From assembly GCF_004353915.1 (NCBI RefSeq), contig NZ_SMRP01000017.1:62001-126000 (forward strand): DNA of 64,000 bases, read 5' to 3'. The position numbers and the translations under genes are program-made. This stretch comes from Paraburkholderia silviterrae (lineage in GTDB: Bacteria > Pseudomonadota > Gammaproteobacteria > Burkholderiales > Burkholderiaceae). The stretch's first letter is position 1; every line of letters starts with the position of its first letter. Shown here piece by piece: positions 9,113 through 17,315 of this stretch. The notes below the pieces were generated by a model. That model saw only the letters and a program-made list of their open reading frames with translations, did no database searches and was not told where the DNA came from.

Positions 9113-9154
9113 CTCCTTCGGTTCGTAGAGGGAGATTGGTTAGCCGATGTTGAT

Positions 9155-9170
9155 TGTCATGTTCGAGACA
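9155..9170. promoter_or_regulatory. CRP-spaced palindrome TGTCA-N6-AGACA (box 2)
   Basis: A second box with the same spacing and one mismatch between arms; its centre is 58 bases from box 1. Together they form a paired operator candidate for the CRP/FNR protein at 6607 or for the LysR at 12169. Confidence 0.55.
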
Positions 9171-9270
9171 ACCGGTCCTTTTCTGCCCCGCTAATCTTGC
9201 TCATCAGGCAACGCTGCCGTGCAACGGAGTTGCGCGGGTTTGCTGACATTAGAGACAGACGGAGTGGCAG

Positions 9271-9996
9271 ATGAAGAGAAGTGACACACCCCCGGCGATG
9301 GATGCCGATGTGCTACGCAAGGCCATCGAATGGGCCATCGTGTCGCGTCGCAGCATCAGGGCGTTTCTGCCCACACCGATTCCTCGAGAGACGGTCGAAT
9401 CGATACTGGACGTGGCGCGGTTCGCGGCCACGGGCGTCAACATCCAGCCCTGGCGCGTACATGTCGTCACGGGGCACGCCAAAGACCGCATCTGCGCCGC
9501 GATCCAGCGGGCTAATGACGATTCGGCATTAGATGAGACATGCACGGACGAGTGGGACTACTACCCGCGCGAGTGGATATCGCCATACCTGGAAAGAAAA
9601 CGAGCTGTGGGTTGGAAGCTATACGGGTTGCTTGGAATCGAAAAGAGCGACAGGCAACGAATGCAGGGCCAGCACAGCCGCAACTATCAATTCTTTGACG
9701 CGCCCGTCGGCCTGTTCTTCACGATCGACCGCGTCATGCAGCAGGGAAGCCTGCTCGACTACGGCATGTTCCTGCAAAACATCATGATCGCCGCTCGCGC
9801 CCATGGCTTGAGCACATGCCCTCAAGCGGCATTTATGAAGTACCACAAGGTCATTGCAGATCAACTTCGCCTGGAGACGAGTGAGATGTTTGTCGTCGGC
9901 ATGAGTCTTGGATTTGCGGATGCCTCACGCATCGAGAACAGCCTCGTCACGGAAAGAGCGGAGGTTGGCTCGTTCACCACGTTTTATTCGGAGTAG
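9271..9996 (+). CDS. Nitroreductase-family flavoprotein
   Basis: A 241-residue FMN-dependent nitroreductase-type protein. Residues 20-40 carry the FMN phosphate-binding 'VSRRSIRAFLPTPIPRETVE', followed by 'DVARFAATGVNIQPWRVHVV'. The C-terminal FMN loop region is 'VVGMSLGFADASRIENSLVTERA'. The family reduces nitro groups, quinones or enoates, or dehalogenates phenols, using NAD(P)H. In this setting, with an acyl-CoA ligase, SDR and thiolase, it may reduce a double bond or ring of a CoA-linked intermediate; that is inference. The ATG has GGAG about 7 bases upstream. It is the first gene of the rightward unit. Confidence 0.88.
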   Translation: MKRSDTPPAMDADVLRKAIEWAIVSRRSIRAFLPTPIPRETVESILDVARFAATGVNIQPWRVHVVTGHAKDRICAAIQRANDDSALDETCTDEWDYYPREWISPYLERKRAVGWKLYGLLGIEKSDRQRMQGQHSRNYQFFDAPVGLFFTIDRVMQQGSLLDYGMFLQNIMIAARAHGLSTCPQAAFMKYHKVIADQLRLETSEMFVVGMSLGFADASRIENSLVTERAEVGSFTTFYSE

Positions 9997-10083
9997 CGGC
10001 GCGCATCGGAAGCGAATCCAGACGCGAGTCAGCGGCTTGCGTACCGAATGCATCAGCGCAGCGTCACATGAAAGGAAACGGAC

Positions 10084-10848
10084 ATGCAGATCAGAGACAA
10101 CGTATTTGTAGTGACTGGGGCGGGTTCCGGCTTGGGAGCGGCCACGGCGAAGCTGATCGTCGAGCGGAGTGGCAAGGTGGTCCTGGCGGACGTCAACCCC
10201 GAAGCGGGTGAGGCCATCGCCGCACAGCTAGGGCCGGATGCCCGATTCGTTGCCACCGATGTCGCTAGTGAGCACAGCGCCCGCGCAGCTTTTGCAGCGG
10301 CCATGGAAATGGGGCCGCTCAGGGGACTCGTCAATTGCGCAGGCGTTGCTCCCGCCGAAAAGGTCATCGGCCGTGAAGGAGCGCACAGACTGGATTCGTT
10401 CGCGCGGACGATCAATATCAACCTGGTTGGCAGTTTCAACATGATCCGCATTGCCGCGGAGATGATGAGCGCCTGCGCGCCGGAGACCTCCGGCGAGCGC
10501 GGCGTCATCATCTGCACAGCCTCGGTGGCCGCGTTTGAAGGACAGGTGGGGCAGGCAGCCTACGCCGCTTCCAAAGGCGGCGTTGTCGCGATGACCTTGC
10601 CACTCGCGCGGGAACTCTCGCGCTGCGGCATCCGGGTGATGACAGTGGCTCCAGGCATTATGGAAACGCCGATGCTGCTCGGCATGCCCGCGGAAGTCCA
10701 GGAGGCGCTGGGCAAAACGGTGCCGTTTCCAGCCCGGATGGGCAAGCCAGCGGAATATGCCGCTCTGGTGGAGCACATCCTCTTGAACGAATACCTGAAC
10801 GGCGAGGTCATCCGCCTCGACGGCGCCATCCGCATGGCCGCCAAATAA
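10084..10848 (+). CDS. Short-chain dehydrogenase, 3-hydroxyacyl-CoA dehydrogenase type
   Basis: A 254-residue classical SDR. The cofactor motif is 'VVTGAGSGLGAATAKLI' at residues 9-25, then 'VLADVN' (Asp after the second strand, suggesting NAD+), 'NCAGVAP' and the catalytic Ser with 'YAASKGG' Tyr/Lys. The C-terminus 'NEYLNGEVIRLDGAIRMAAK' strongly recalls type-2 3-hydroxyacyl-CoA dehydrogenases (17beta-HSD10 group), which oxidise 3-hydroxyacyl-CoA or 2-methyl-3-hydroxybutyryl-CoA. The thiolase follows after 29 bases, as expected for the last two steps of a beta-oxidation-like route. Confidence 0.88.
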   Translation: MQIRDNVFVVTGAGSGLGAATAKLIVERSGKVVLADVNPEAGEAIAAQLGPDARFVATDVASEHSARAAFAAAMEMGPLRGLVNCAGVAPAEKVIGREGAHRLDSFARTININLVGSFNMIRIAAEMMSACAPETSGERGVIICTASVAAFEGQVGQAAYAASKGGVVAMTLPLARELSRCGIRVMTVAPGIMETPMLLGMPAEVQEALGKTVPFPARMGKPAEYAALVEHILLNEYLNGEVIRLDGAIRMAAK

Positions 10849-10877
10849 ACCGCAACCCTCTTTTCAGCGAATAGACC

Positions 10878-12065
10878 ATGTCCAAAGATCCGGTAGTTAT
10901 CGTATCTGTCGCCCGTACCCCTATTGGCAGTTTCCAGGGGGATCTCTCCAGCTGCACAGCGCCGCAGCTCGGCGCCGTTGCCGTAAAGGCCGCTATCCAG
11001 CAAGCCAGCGTTAGCGCCGACAAGGTGCAGGAACTCATCTTCGGATGTGTGCTGGCTGCCGGCCTCGGCCAGGCCCCGGCGCGCCAGGTGGCAATCACCG
11101 CCGGACTGCCCCTGTCGGTGGGCTGCTCCACTGTCAACAAAGTGTGCGGCTCCGGCATGAAAGCCACCATGCTGGCCCATGATCTACTCATGGCCAACAG
11201 CAACGAGGTCATTGTTGCGGGTGGCATGGAGTCCATGACAAACGCGCCCTACTTCATCCCGAAGGCACGAGGGGGCTTCCGCCTCGGTCATGGACAGATC
11301 CTCGACCATATGTCCTTCGACGGCCTGGAAGATGCTTATTTCGATCGCGGCCGTCAAATGGGCACCTTCGCTGAAGAGTGCGCCGAGTCTTACGGCTTTT
11401 CTCGTGAAGATCAGGATGCCTATGCAATAATGTCAACCACACGAGCTCAGGCCGCTATTCGGTCCGGTGCCTTCGCGTGGGAGGTCACCCCCGTGATGAC
11501 CTCCAGCAAAAAAGGCGAAGTTCTGGTGGAGCATGATGAGCAGCCGGGCAAAGCCAAACTGGACAAGATCACCAGTCTGAAACCCGCTTTCAAAACCGAT
11601 GGCACAGTGACGGCGGCTAACTCCAGTTCGATTTCCGATGGTGCCGCCGCGCTGGTGCTGATGCGTCGTTCAAGCGCCGACAGACTTGGAATCAAGCCTC
11701 TGGCCGCTATCGTCGGGCACGCCTCCCACGCTCAAGAGCCGAGACTGTTTACCACCGCGCCCGCGGGCGCGATGGTAAAACTGCTGTCCAGGATTGGATG
11801 GGCGACGTCCAGCGTAGATTTGTGGGAAATCAACGAGGCATTTGCGGTCGCTGTCATGGCCGCCATGCGAGACATGGCTCTCGATCACGACAAGGTCAAC
11901 ATACACGGCGGCGCCTGCGCCCTCGGTCACCCTATCGGCGCTTCCGGAGCGCGCATTCTGGTCACCTTGCTTGCGGCCCTCAGATTGACGGGCGGACGCC
12001 GCGGAATTGCCAGCCTTTGCATCGGCGGTGGCGAAGCCACTGCCATGGCCATCGAGATGATTTAA
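10878..12065 (+). CDS. Acetyl-CoA acetyltransferase / thiolase
   Basis: A 395-residue thiolase of standard length. The nucleophile is Cys90 in 'NKVCGSGMKA', the catalytic His is in 'GGACALGHPIGASGAR', and the second Cys in 'SLCIGGGEA' near residue 380. It would cleave a 3-ketoacyl-CoA made by the SDR upstream, or condense acetyl-CoA units; biosynthetic and degradative types cannot be separated by eye. It is the last enzyme gene of the rightward unit and is followed by a strong hairpin. Confidence 0.95.
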   Translation: MSKDPVVIVSVARTPIGSFQGDLSSCTAPQLGAVAVKAAIQQASVSADKVQELIFGCVLAAGLGQAPARQVAITAGLPLSVGCSTVNKVCGSGMKATMLAHDLLMANSNEVIVAGGMESMTNAPYFIPKARGGFRLGHGQILDHMSFDGLEDAYFDRGRQMGTFAEECAESYGFSREDQDAYAIMSTTRAQAAIRSGAFAWEVTPVMTSSKKGEVLVEHDEQPGKAKLDKITSLKPAFKTDGTVTAANSSSISDGAAALVLMRRSSADRLGIKPLAAIVGHASHAQEPRLFTTAPAGAMVKLLSRIGWATSSVDLWEINEAFAVAVMAAMRDMALDHDKVNIHGGACALGHPIGASGARILVTLLAALRLTGGRRGIASLCIGGGEATAMAIEMI

Positions 12066-12070
12066 CGTAA

Positions 12071-12088
12071 GCGCCGGTCGGCCGGCGC
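12071..12088. terminator. Hairpin just after the thiolase gene
   Basis: A perfect 7-base-pair stem GCGCCGG/CCGGCGC with a TCGG loop starts 6 bases after the thiolase stop. There is no U-tract, so it may be a weak terminator or an mRNA-stabilising structure. Confidence 0.45.
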
Positions 12089-12168
12089 ACACTGTTGCGC
12101 CTGCAAAGGGATGTCGCGAAACGTCATTTGTCGCGCTTCGCCGTTTCGACTCGCATCTGGAGTTCCGC

Positions 12169-13107
12169 ATGGACATACTTCAAAGCATGCGCATCTTTGT
12201 GCGCGTCGTCGAAGCCGGGAGCTTCACCGCGGCGGCAAACGGTATGGACCTCGCACCTGGCCAGGTCTCACGCGCCGTTTCGGATCTGGAGGCGCATCTT
12301 CGAACCCGGCTGCTCAACAGGACCACACGACGCATCGCGTTGACCGAAGCGGGTGAGGGATATTGCGAGCATTGCATTCAGATCCTCGCGCTGATCGAAG
12401 AGGCCGAGGCGGAAGCGGGCGACGCACATGCACGTCCGTTCGGGAAACTGAGGGTCCACACTCCCGTCGGGTTTGGACAGCACTACCTCATCAAGGCGAT
12501 CGGCGCGTATCAAAAGCTATATCCGGAAGTGAAAGTCCGACTGACGCTCGCCAATGGCATGCCGGATTTCATCGAGGACGGCTGCGACGTTGCAATTGTC
12601 GGGGCGTTGGCATTATCGGATTCAGAGCTCATTTCACAGAAAGTCGGTAGTGCATTCAGCATTGCATGCGCATCACGTTCTTACATCGACGCCCATGGCG
12701 TCCCACACACGCCAGATGACCTCGAAGCGCATTCGTGCATCCACCTGAACACACCCGAGTTTCCATTGAACGTGTGGACCTTCGATGGGCCAAACGGAAA
12801 GGAGTCCATTCGATTCCGGCCAGCCTCGCTGGAAGTCAATACGCCGGAGGCTCTTGCCACTGGAGTACGGGAAGGACTAGGAATCGGCCTGATTCCGATC
12901 TACTCGGCGATCAGTGGATTGCGCAACGGTGAACTTGCCTGGGTACTACCCGAATACAGGTCGCAGGAGATGGGGTTGTACGCGATGTATCCATCGCGAA
13001 AATACGTTGACGCGAAGATTCGCACCTGGGTGGACTATTTGATGGATACAATGCCCGCCACACTGGCGGCTGATCAGGAAGCCGCTCGCAGATTTGCTCA
13101 GCGTTGA
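12169..13107 (+). CDS. LysR-family transcriptional regulator
   Basis: A 312-residue regulator with the N-terminal helix-turn-helix at residues 3-62 ('MRIFVRVVEAGSFTAAANGM', 'RAVSDLEAHLRTRLLNRTTR') and an effector domain from about residue 90 ('GKLRVHTPVGFGQHYL'). This is the CrgA/AaeR-like subgroup of short-linker LysR proteins. It follows the thiolase gene in the same direction after 103 bases, with GGAG ahead of the ATG, and may regulate the acyl-CoA module. No clear T-N11-A palindrome was seen directly upstream. Confidence 0.9.
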   Translation: MDILQSMRIFVRVVEAGSFTAAANGMDLAPGQVSRAVSDLEAHLRTRLLNRTTRRIALTEAGEGYCEHCIQILALIEEAEAEAGDAHARPFGKLRVHTPVGFGQHYLIKAIGAYQKLYPEVKVRLTLANGMPDFIEDGCDVAIVGALALSDSELISQKVGSAFSIACASRSYIDAHGVPHTPDDLEAHSCIHLNTPEFPLNVWTFDGPNGKESIRFRPASLEVNTPEALATGVREGLGIGLIPIYSAISGLRNGELAWVLPEYRSQEMGLYAMYPSRKYVDAKIRTWVDYLMDTMPATLAADQEAARRFAQR

Positions 13108-13473
13108 TTGACTTCACGCATGTTTCTCCTCGGTCTCTCAGGATACCGGTCATTCAGCAGTGATATGGCGGGGGCTAGAGTGGCCGTAAAGGCGCCGATT
13201 GCTCGCCGGCCGGCTTGATTGGTCGAATGGCGGTTGCACCTTCGAAGCAGCCATTGCGGTAGCGCGATCTTGAACGGCAGTTCAGGGTCGATCTCGGCCC
13301 CCCCGCCTCATGCAGCACAACCTCCTCCTGCACATCCAGACGCCTACGCCCAACTTCTGCCCGTGCCGGCTTCGTCGCACTCAAGCCGTTTCCCGCTTTG
13401 TACCGAGGTATATCATCACTTAAGCGCCGTTGACCTTAAAGCTTGAGCGCAGCAACAGTCAGGAGACGCAGCA
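13108..13473. other. 366-base region without a supported gene
   Basis: No believable ORF, repeat or RNA structure stands out. It precedes the broken oxidase gene, whose ATG at 13474 still has an AGGAGACG ribosome site, so part of an old promoter is probably here. Confidence 0.3.
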
Positions 13474-14320
13474 ATGATCGATTCCGCGGATATAGTCATC
13501 ATTGGCTCCGGCGGCCTCGGAGCTGCAACAGCCTACTACCTCGCAAAGCGCGGCACCCATCGCATCGCACTGCTCGAACGGCTCGAAATCGGCTCACAGA
13601 CCTCTCCGCGCGCAGCGGGCATGGTCAATTGCCTGCGCAAGAGCGACTTGATGATCGAATTGATCAAGCGGGCGGTTGCCGGGATCAGGCAATTCTCCGC
13701 GGACACCGGGCAGCCTCTGGATTGGGTGCAGTCGGGCAGCCTCAAGGTGGCGCGGCGGCGAGCGGATGCCGAGGTGATTCAGGAGGACATCCTGCGCGGA
13801 CGGCGCCACGGCCTGGACGTGGAGGAACTCTCCCTCGACGCGGCCCACAGGCTCAACCCGTCTCTTCAAACGACGGGAGTCGCTGCCGTAATGCGCATTG
13901 GCGACGACATGTATTTCAATCCCGCGCAACTGGCTGTCGGCTTCGCTCGTGCTGCACAGGCAAACGGTGCAGTGCTATTACCGAATACCGCAGTGACATG
14001 CATCCTGATCGCAGACGGCGAGGTGAGCGGCGTCGATACCACCGCCGGGCGCATACACGCCCCTATCGTCGTGGATGCAGCCGGTGCCTGGACGCGACAG
14101 GTCGCCGAAGCCTGCGGAATTCGTGTTCCTCTGGTTACGACAGCGCAGCAATTGTTCGTCACCGAGCCCGTGCCCGATGCCCGATGCCCGAGCCGACTTG
14201 CCGATGATCAGAATCATGGATGCTGCGGTGTACATGAGACCTTGTGACGGAGGACTTCTCTGGGGCGTCTACGAAGAAGATCCGCGTTTCTTCGATATTC
14301 TACGGTGCACGGTGACCTGA
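13474..14320 (+). pseudogene. FAD-dependent amino-acid/sarcosine-type oxidase (DAO family), frameshifted and truncated
   Basis: The first 230 codons encode a clear DAO-family start: 'ADIVIIGSGGLGAATAYYLAKRG' dinucleotide fold at residues 5-27, then 'TSPRAAGMVNCLRKSD' and later 'IVVDAAGAWTRQVAEACGI'. At 14171-14191 the 7-mer TGCCCGA stands three times in a row. Removing one copy restores the frame, which then continues 'DLPMIRIMDAAVYMRPCDGG' and 'WGVYEEDPRFFD' in the alternative frame to 14320. After that point the homology stops about 130 residues short of a usual 400-residue enzyme. Both a slippage mutation and a 3' truncation are present, so no active oxidase is expected. Confidence 0.85.
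14171..14191 (+). repeat. Three tandem copies of TGCCCGA causing a frameshift
   Basis: Three exact 7-base copies in a row inside the DAO-family pseudogene. Two copies would keep the reading frame; the third shifts it by one. Confidence 0.9.
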
Positions 14321-14363
14321 GCCTAATGAATCTGGTTCTTTGCAATCTGCAACGACAAAAACA

Positions 14364-17315
14364 CTACATGCCCGTTCCCGTCTCGCTCTCCACCTCAGCA
14401 ACGAGTGGCCACGCCCACCGCTCGAACTGCTCGGGCGGAACCGGCTTCGAATAGAGAAACCCCTGCGCGAAATCGCAGCCCACGGCCTTAAGAAACGCCT
14501 GCTGCTCCGCAGTCTCGACGCCCTCAGCAATGACCTGGATTCCAAGCTTGTGCGCCAGCACCACCATCGCCTCGCAGAGCGCCTGGTTATCTTCGTTCAC
14601 GCTCAAATTCTGCACAAAAGACCGATCGATTTTTAAATAGTCGATTTCGAAGCGCTGAAGATAAGCCAGCGACGAATAACCGGTGCCGAAATCGTCAATC
14701 GAAATACCGATGCCGGCACGACGGAACGTCAATAGCTTCTCATCGATATTCGACTCCGACTGCAACAACAGGCCCTCGGTAATCTCCACGGCAACGCTCT
14801 CGCCCGCCATGCCTTCCCGGGTGAGGTACTCGGACCATCGCGCGCACTGCATGCTGTCCTGGCGAACCTGCACCGGAGACATGTTGACGCTCACCTGAAA
14901 GGCGCCGTCATACCGTTCGCGCCAGCGCCTCGCCTGCTGCACTGCCTGCCTGAATACCCAGTCGCCTATTGGCACGATCAGTCCCGTGTCTTCCGCCAGC
15001 GGGATGAATTCGAGCGGGCTGATCATGCCGCGCACGGGGTGGAACCAGCGGATCAGCCCCTCCGCCTTGCAGACCTTGCCGGTCGCCAGTTCGATGATCG
15101 GCTGATAGAACACCTGAAACTGTCTGTCCGGCAAGGCGGCGCGCAGGTCGCTCGTCAGCCGCAGACGCCTTTCGGCCTCCACGCGCATGTCGGGCGTGAA
15201 ATAGCCGAAGCGATTGCGCCCGGCGTTCTTCGAGGCGTACATCGCCTGATCGGCATTCTTGAACAGCACGTCGAGCTCGCCGGCATCGTCGGGGTAAAAC
15301 GTGATGCCGATGCTCGCGGAAATGAATTCCTCGTCCGCACCGAGCTTGAACGGCAGCGCCAGGCTCGCATTGATCGTCCTCGCGATCCACTCGACGCGTT
15401 CGTCGTCTTTCAGTTCCGGAACGATGACCGTGAACTCGTCCCCGCCAAGACGGGCCACGGTATCCATTTCGCGTACGCACGCGCTGATGCGGCTCGCGGC
15501 CTCCACCAGCAATATGTCGCCCGTGTCGTGTCCGAGAGAGTCGTTGACTTCCTTGAAGCGGTCGAGATCGATGAGCATCAGGGCCATGCGCCGTCCCGAG
15601 CGGCGCGAGCGCCGCGCTTCCTGGTCGAGACGCTCATGAAACATCTGCCGATTCGGCAGGCCCGTGAGCGCGTCGAAGTTGGCCTGTCGCCAGATCGTGG
15701 CCTCGAACGCCATGCGGTCGGAGAGATCGCGGCCGACGGCCATCACCGAATTCACCTCTCCGGAGCGGTCGATCTCCGGCGTGATGCGGATATGGGAGCA
15801 TTGTTCCGTCCCCTCCTTGCCGATCCATCGGAGCTCGAACTGCGCGCTTTTCCCGCTGGCGATGACCTCGCGTATTTTCTCTTCGTAGCGCAGCGCGTTG
15901 GGTCCGCCGGGGTATTCCGAAGGCCGCTTGCCGAGCGCCTGGGCCAGAGTGCTCCCCGACGTTGCGCAAAACGCGGGGTTGGCATAAATGCGGCGCAGCT
16001 CCCGGTCGTAACGCGTAATGGTATCCGGCGAGTTTTCGATCAATGTGCGCGACTCGCGCTCGCGTGCCACGAGTTCCGCCGTGCGTTCAACGACGGTCTG
16101 CTCGAGCGAGGCGTTGATCTCGTTGATCTTCTGTATCTTCTGTCCTATCGCGCCGCGCATGCGCTCGAAGCGCAGCTCGAGCCTCGCCAGTTCGTCCTGG
16201 CCGCCCGCCACCGTTCCTGGCGGCACGCCCTCGTCCAGCGGGACGCCGGCATCGTCGCCCGTGTCGTGCATCTTGCGCACCAGCTTGATGAGCGGCTCCG
16301 AAATGCTGCGCGAGATGAAATACGCAAGAAAGAGCGAAAGCAGAAAGCCCGAAATGCCCACGAGCACGATCTGGTTGCGCACGGCCCGCGCCTCGATCGT
16401 CAGGCTCTTTTCCGCAATCGTGCTAACCACGATCCAGCTCGTATTGGGAATGCGTGCGTACGCGACGAGGTAGCGCTCGCCGTGCGTGCCCGTGACGCTC
16501 ACAAAGCGGCTCGCGTCATCGGCTGCGCCGTTGTGCTCGATGCGCTCGATCAGGCCGGGCACCGACAACGCTGCCGCACTTGCCCGGCTATCGTCGGCCC
16601 GAATGATCGCCTTGTTGGTGCTGGCATCGAGAATGGATATCTCGATGCCGCTTCTGGAAGCGACATTGCTGAAGATCGTGGAAAAGTACTCCGGCCTCAC
16701 GATCAACACCAGATTGCCAATCTTCTGGTCGTTGCTTTTGTCGAGGATCGCGGTCACCATCCCCAGGTTTTGCTCGCCAGCGCCGTTGTCGTAGCTGCCC
16801 CACCAGGTCCGCCCCTGCTGCGCCTCGGCACGCTGAACGAGGCCGGTGATGCCACGCGTCAATTGTGCGAACGCCTGCGTGTCCAGAATCCGGTTGTCCT
16901 TGTCGAGCAGATACTTCTGGTCGATGAAATCCACCGACCCATAATGCTCGAGGAGCAGCCGCGCCATGTCTTCGCGCGCCTCGCTGCGGTGCTGGATGCT
17001 CGCGCTCGTCGCGCCCGCGAGGGCGCCTTGAAGCGCGTTCGATAACACCAGCAGCTTGCTCTCGGTTTCGATCTGCTCCATGCGCATCCGCACGTTCTTC
17101 GAGACCTGCTCGACCACCTCCTTCGAGAAGACTTCCGCATTCTCCTTGATCGCCGCAACCGATTTCACATACGAGAGGCAGCCCGAAATGATCACGGGCA
17201 GCAGGCACAGCAGCACGAAAGCCGCCATGAGCCGGTGACGGATCTCGACGCGCCGAAGCAGATCCTGCGACAGGTAGTCGAACGCGACGCGCAGCGGTGC
17301 GGGAATCAAGTTCAT
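14364..17315 (-). CDS. Membrane receptor with Cache, HAMP, PAS, GGDEF and EAL domains
   Basis: A 983-residue c-di-GMP signalling protein. Membrane helices lie at about residues 30-50 and 314-334 and enclose a periplasmic double-Cache-like sensor. HAMP follows at 335-390, a coiled coil at 390-420, PAS at 422-535, GGDEF at 545-705 and EAL at 722-975. The cyclase signature 'RLGGDEF' is intact (624-628), with an inhibitory RxxD site 'REMD' (615-618) correctly placed upstream. The EAL signature reads 'AEGLIRW': the catalytic Glu752 stays but Ala is Gly. 'DDFGTGYSS' and 'IAEGVETAEQ' suggest an intact phosphodiesterase fold. Its ATG overlaps the stop of the binding-protein gene by four bases (ATGA), implying translational coupling. 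Confidence 0.95.
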   Translation of the reverse strand: MNLIPAPLRVAFDYLSQDLLRRVEIRHRLMAAFVLLCLLPVIISGCLSYVKSVAAIKENAEVFSKEVVEQVSKNVRMRMEQIETESKLLVLSNALQGALAGATSASIQHRSEAREDMARLLLEHYGSVDFIDQKYLLDKDNRILDTQAFAQLTRGITGLVQRAEAQQGRTWWGSYDNGAGEQNLGMVTAILDKSNDQKIGNLVLIVRPEYFSTIFSNVASRSGIEISILDASTNKAIIRADDSRASAAALSVPGLIERIEHNGAADDASRFVSVTGTHGERYLVAYARIPNTSWIVVSTIAEKSLTIEARAVRNQIVLVGISGFLLSLFLAYFISRSISEPLIKLVRKMHDTGDDAGVPLDEGVPPGTVAGGQDELARLELRFERMRGAIGQKIQKINEINASLEQTVVERTAELVARERESRTLIENSPDTITRYDRELRRIYANPAFCATSGSTLAQALGKRPSEYPGGPNALRYEEKIREVIASGKSAQFELRWIGKEGTEQCSHIRITPEIDRSGEVNSVMAVGRDLSDRMAFEATIWRQANFDALTGLPNRQMFHERLDQEARRSRRSGRRMALMLIDLDRFKEVNDSLGHDTGDILLVEAASRISACVREMDTVARLGGDEFTVIVPELKDDERVEWIARTINASLALPFKLGADEEFISASIGITFYPDDAGELDVLFKNADQAMYASKNAGRNRFGYFTPDMRVEAERRLRLTSDLRAALPDRQFQVFYQPIIELATGKVCKAEGLIRWFHPVRGMISPLEFIPLAEDTGLIVPIGDWVFRQAVQQARRWRERYDGAFQVSVNMSPVQVRQDSMQCARWSEYLTREGMAGESVAVEITEGLLLQSESNIDEKLLTFRRAGIGISIDDFGTGYSSLAYLQRFEIDYLKIDRSFVQNLSVNEDNQALCEAMVVLAHKLGIQVIAEGVETAEQQAFLKAVGCDFAQGFLYSKPVPPEQFERWAWPLVAEVESETGTGM

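Larger units (their letters stand above)
8973..9270. other. Divergent control region of the acyl-CoA module
   Basis: This 298-base region separates the acyl-CoA ligase (leftward) from the nitroreductase-SDR-thiolase genes (rightward). It holds two 16-base boxes listed separately. No ORF here is credible. Confidence 0.6.

Noticed and set aside
15039..17045. 668-codon open frame on the plus strand opposite the GGDEF-EAL gene
   Set aside because: It mirrors the GC-biased codons of the true gene; its translation is rich in Arg, His and Ala, with no ribosome site or family motif.
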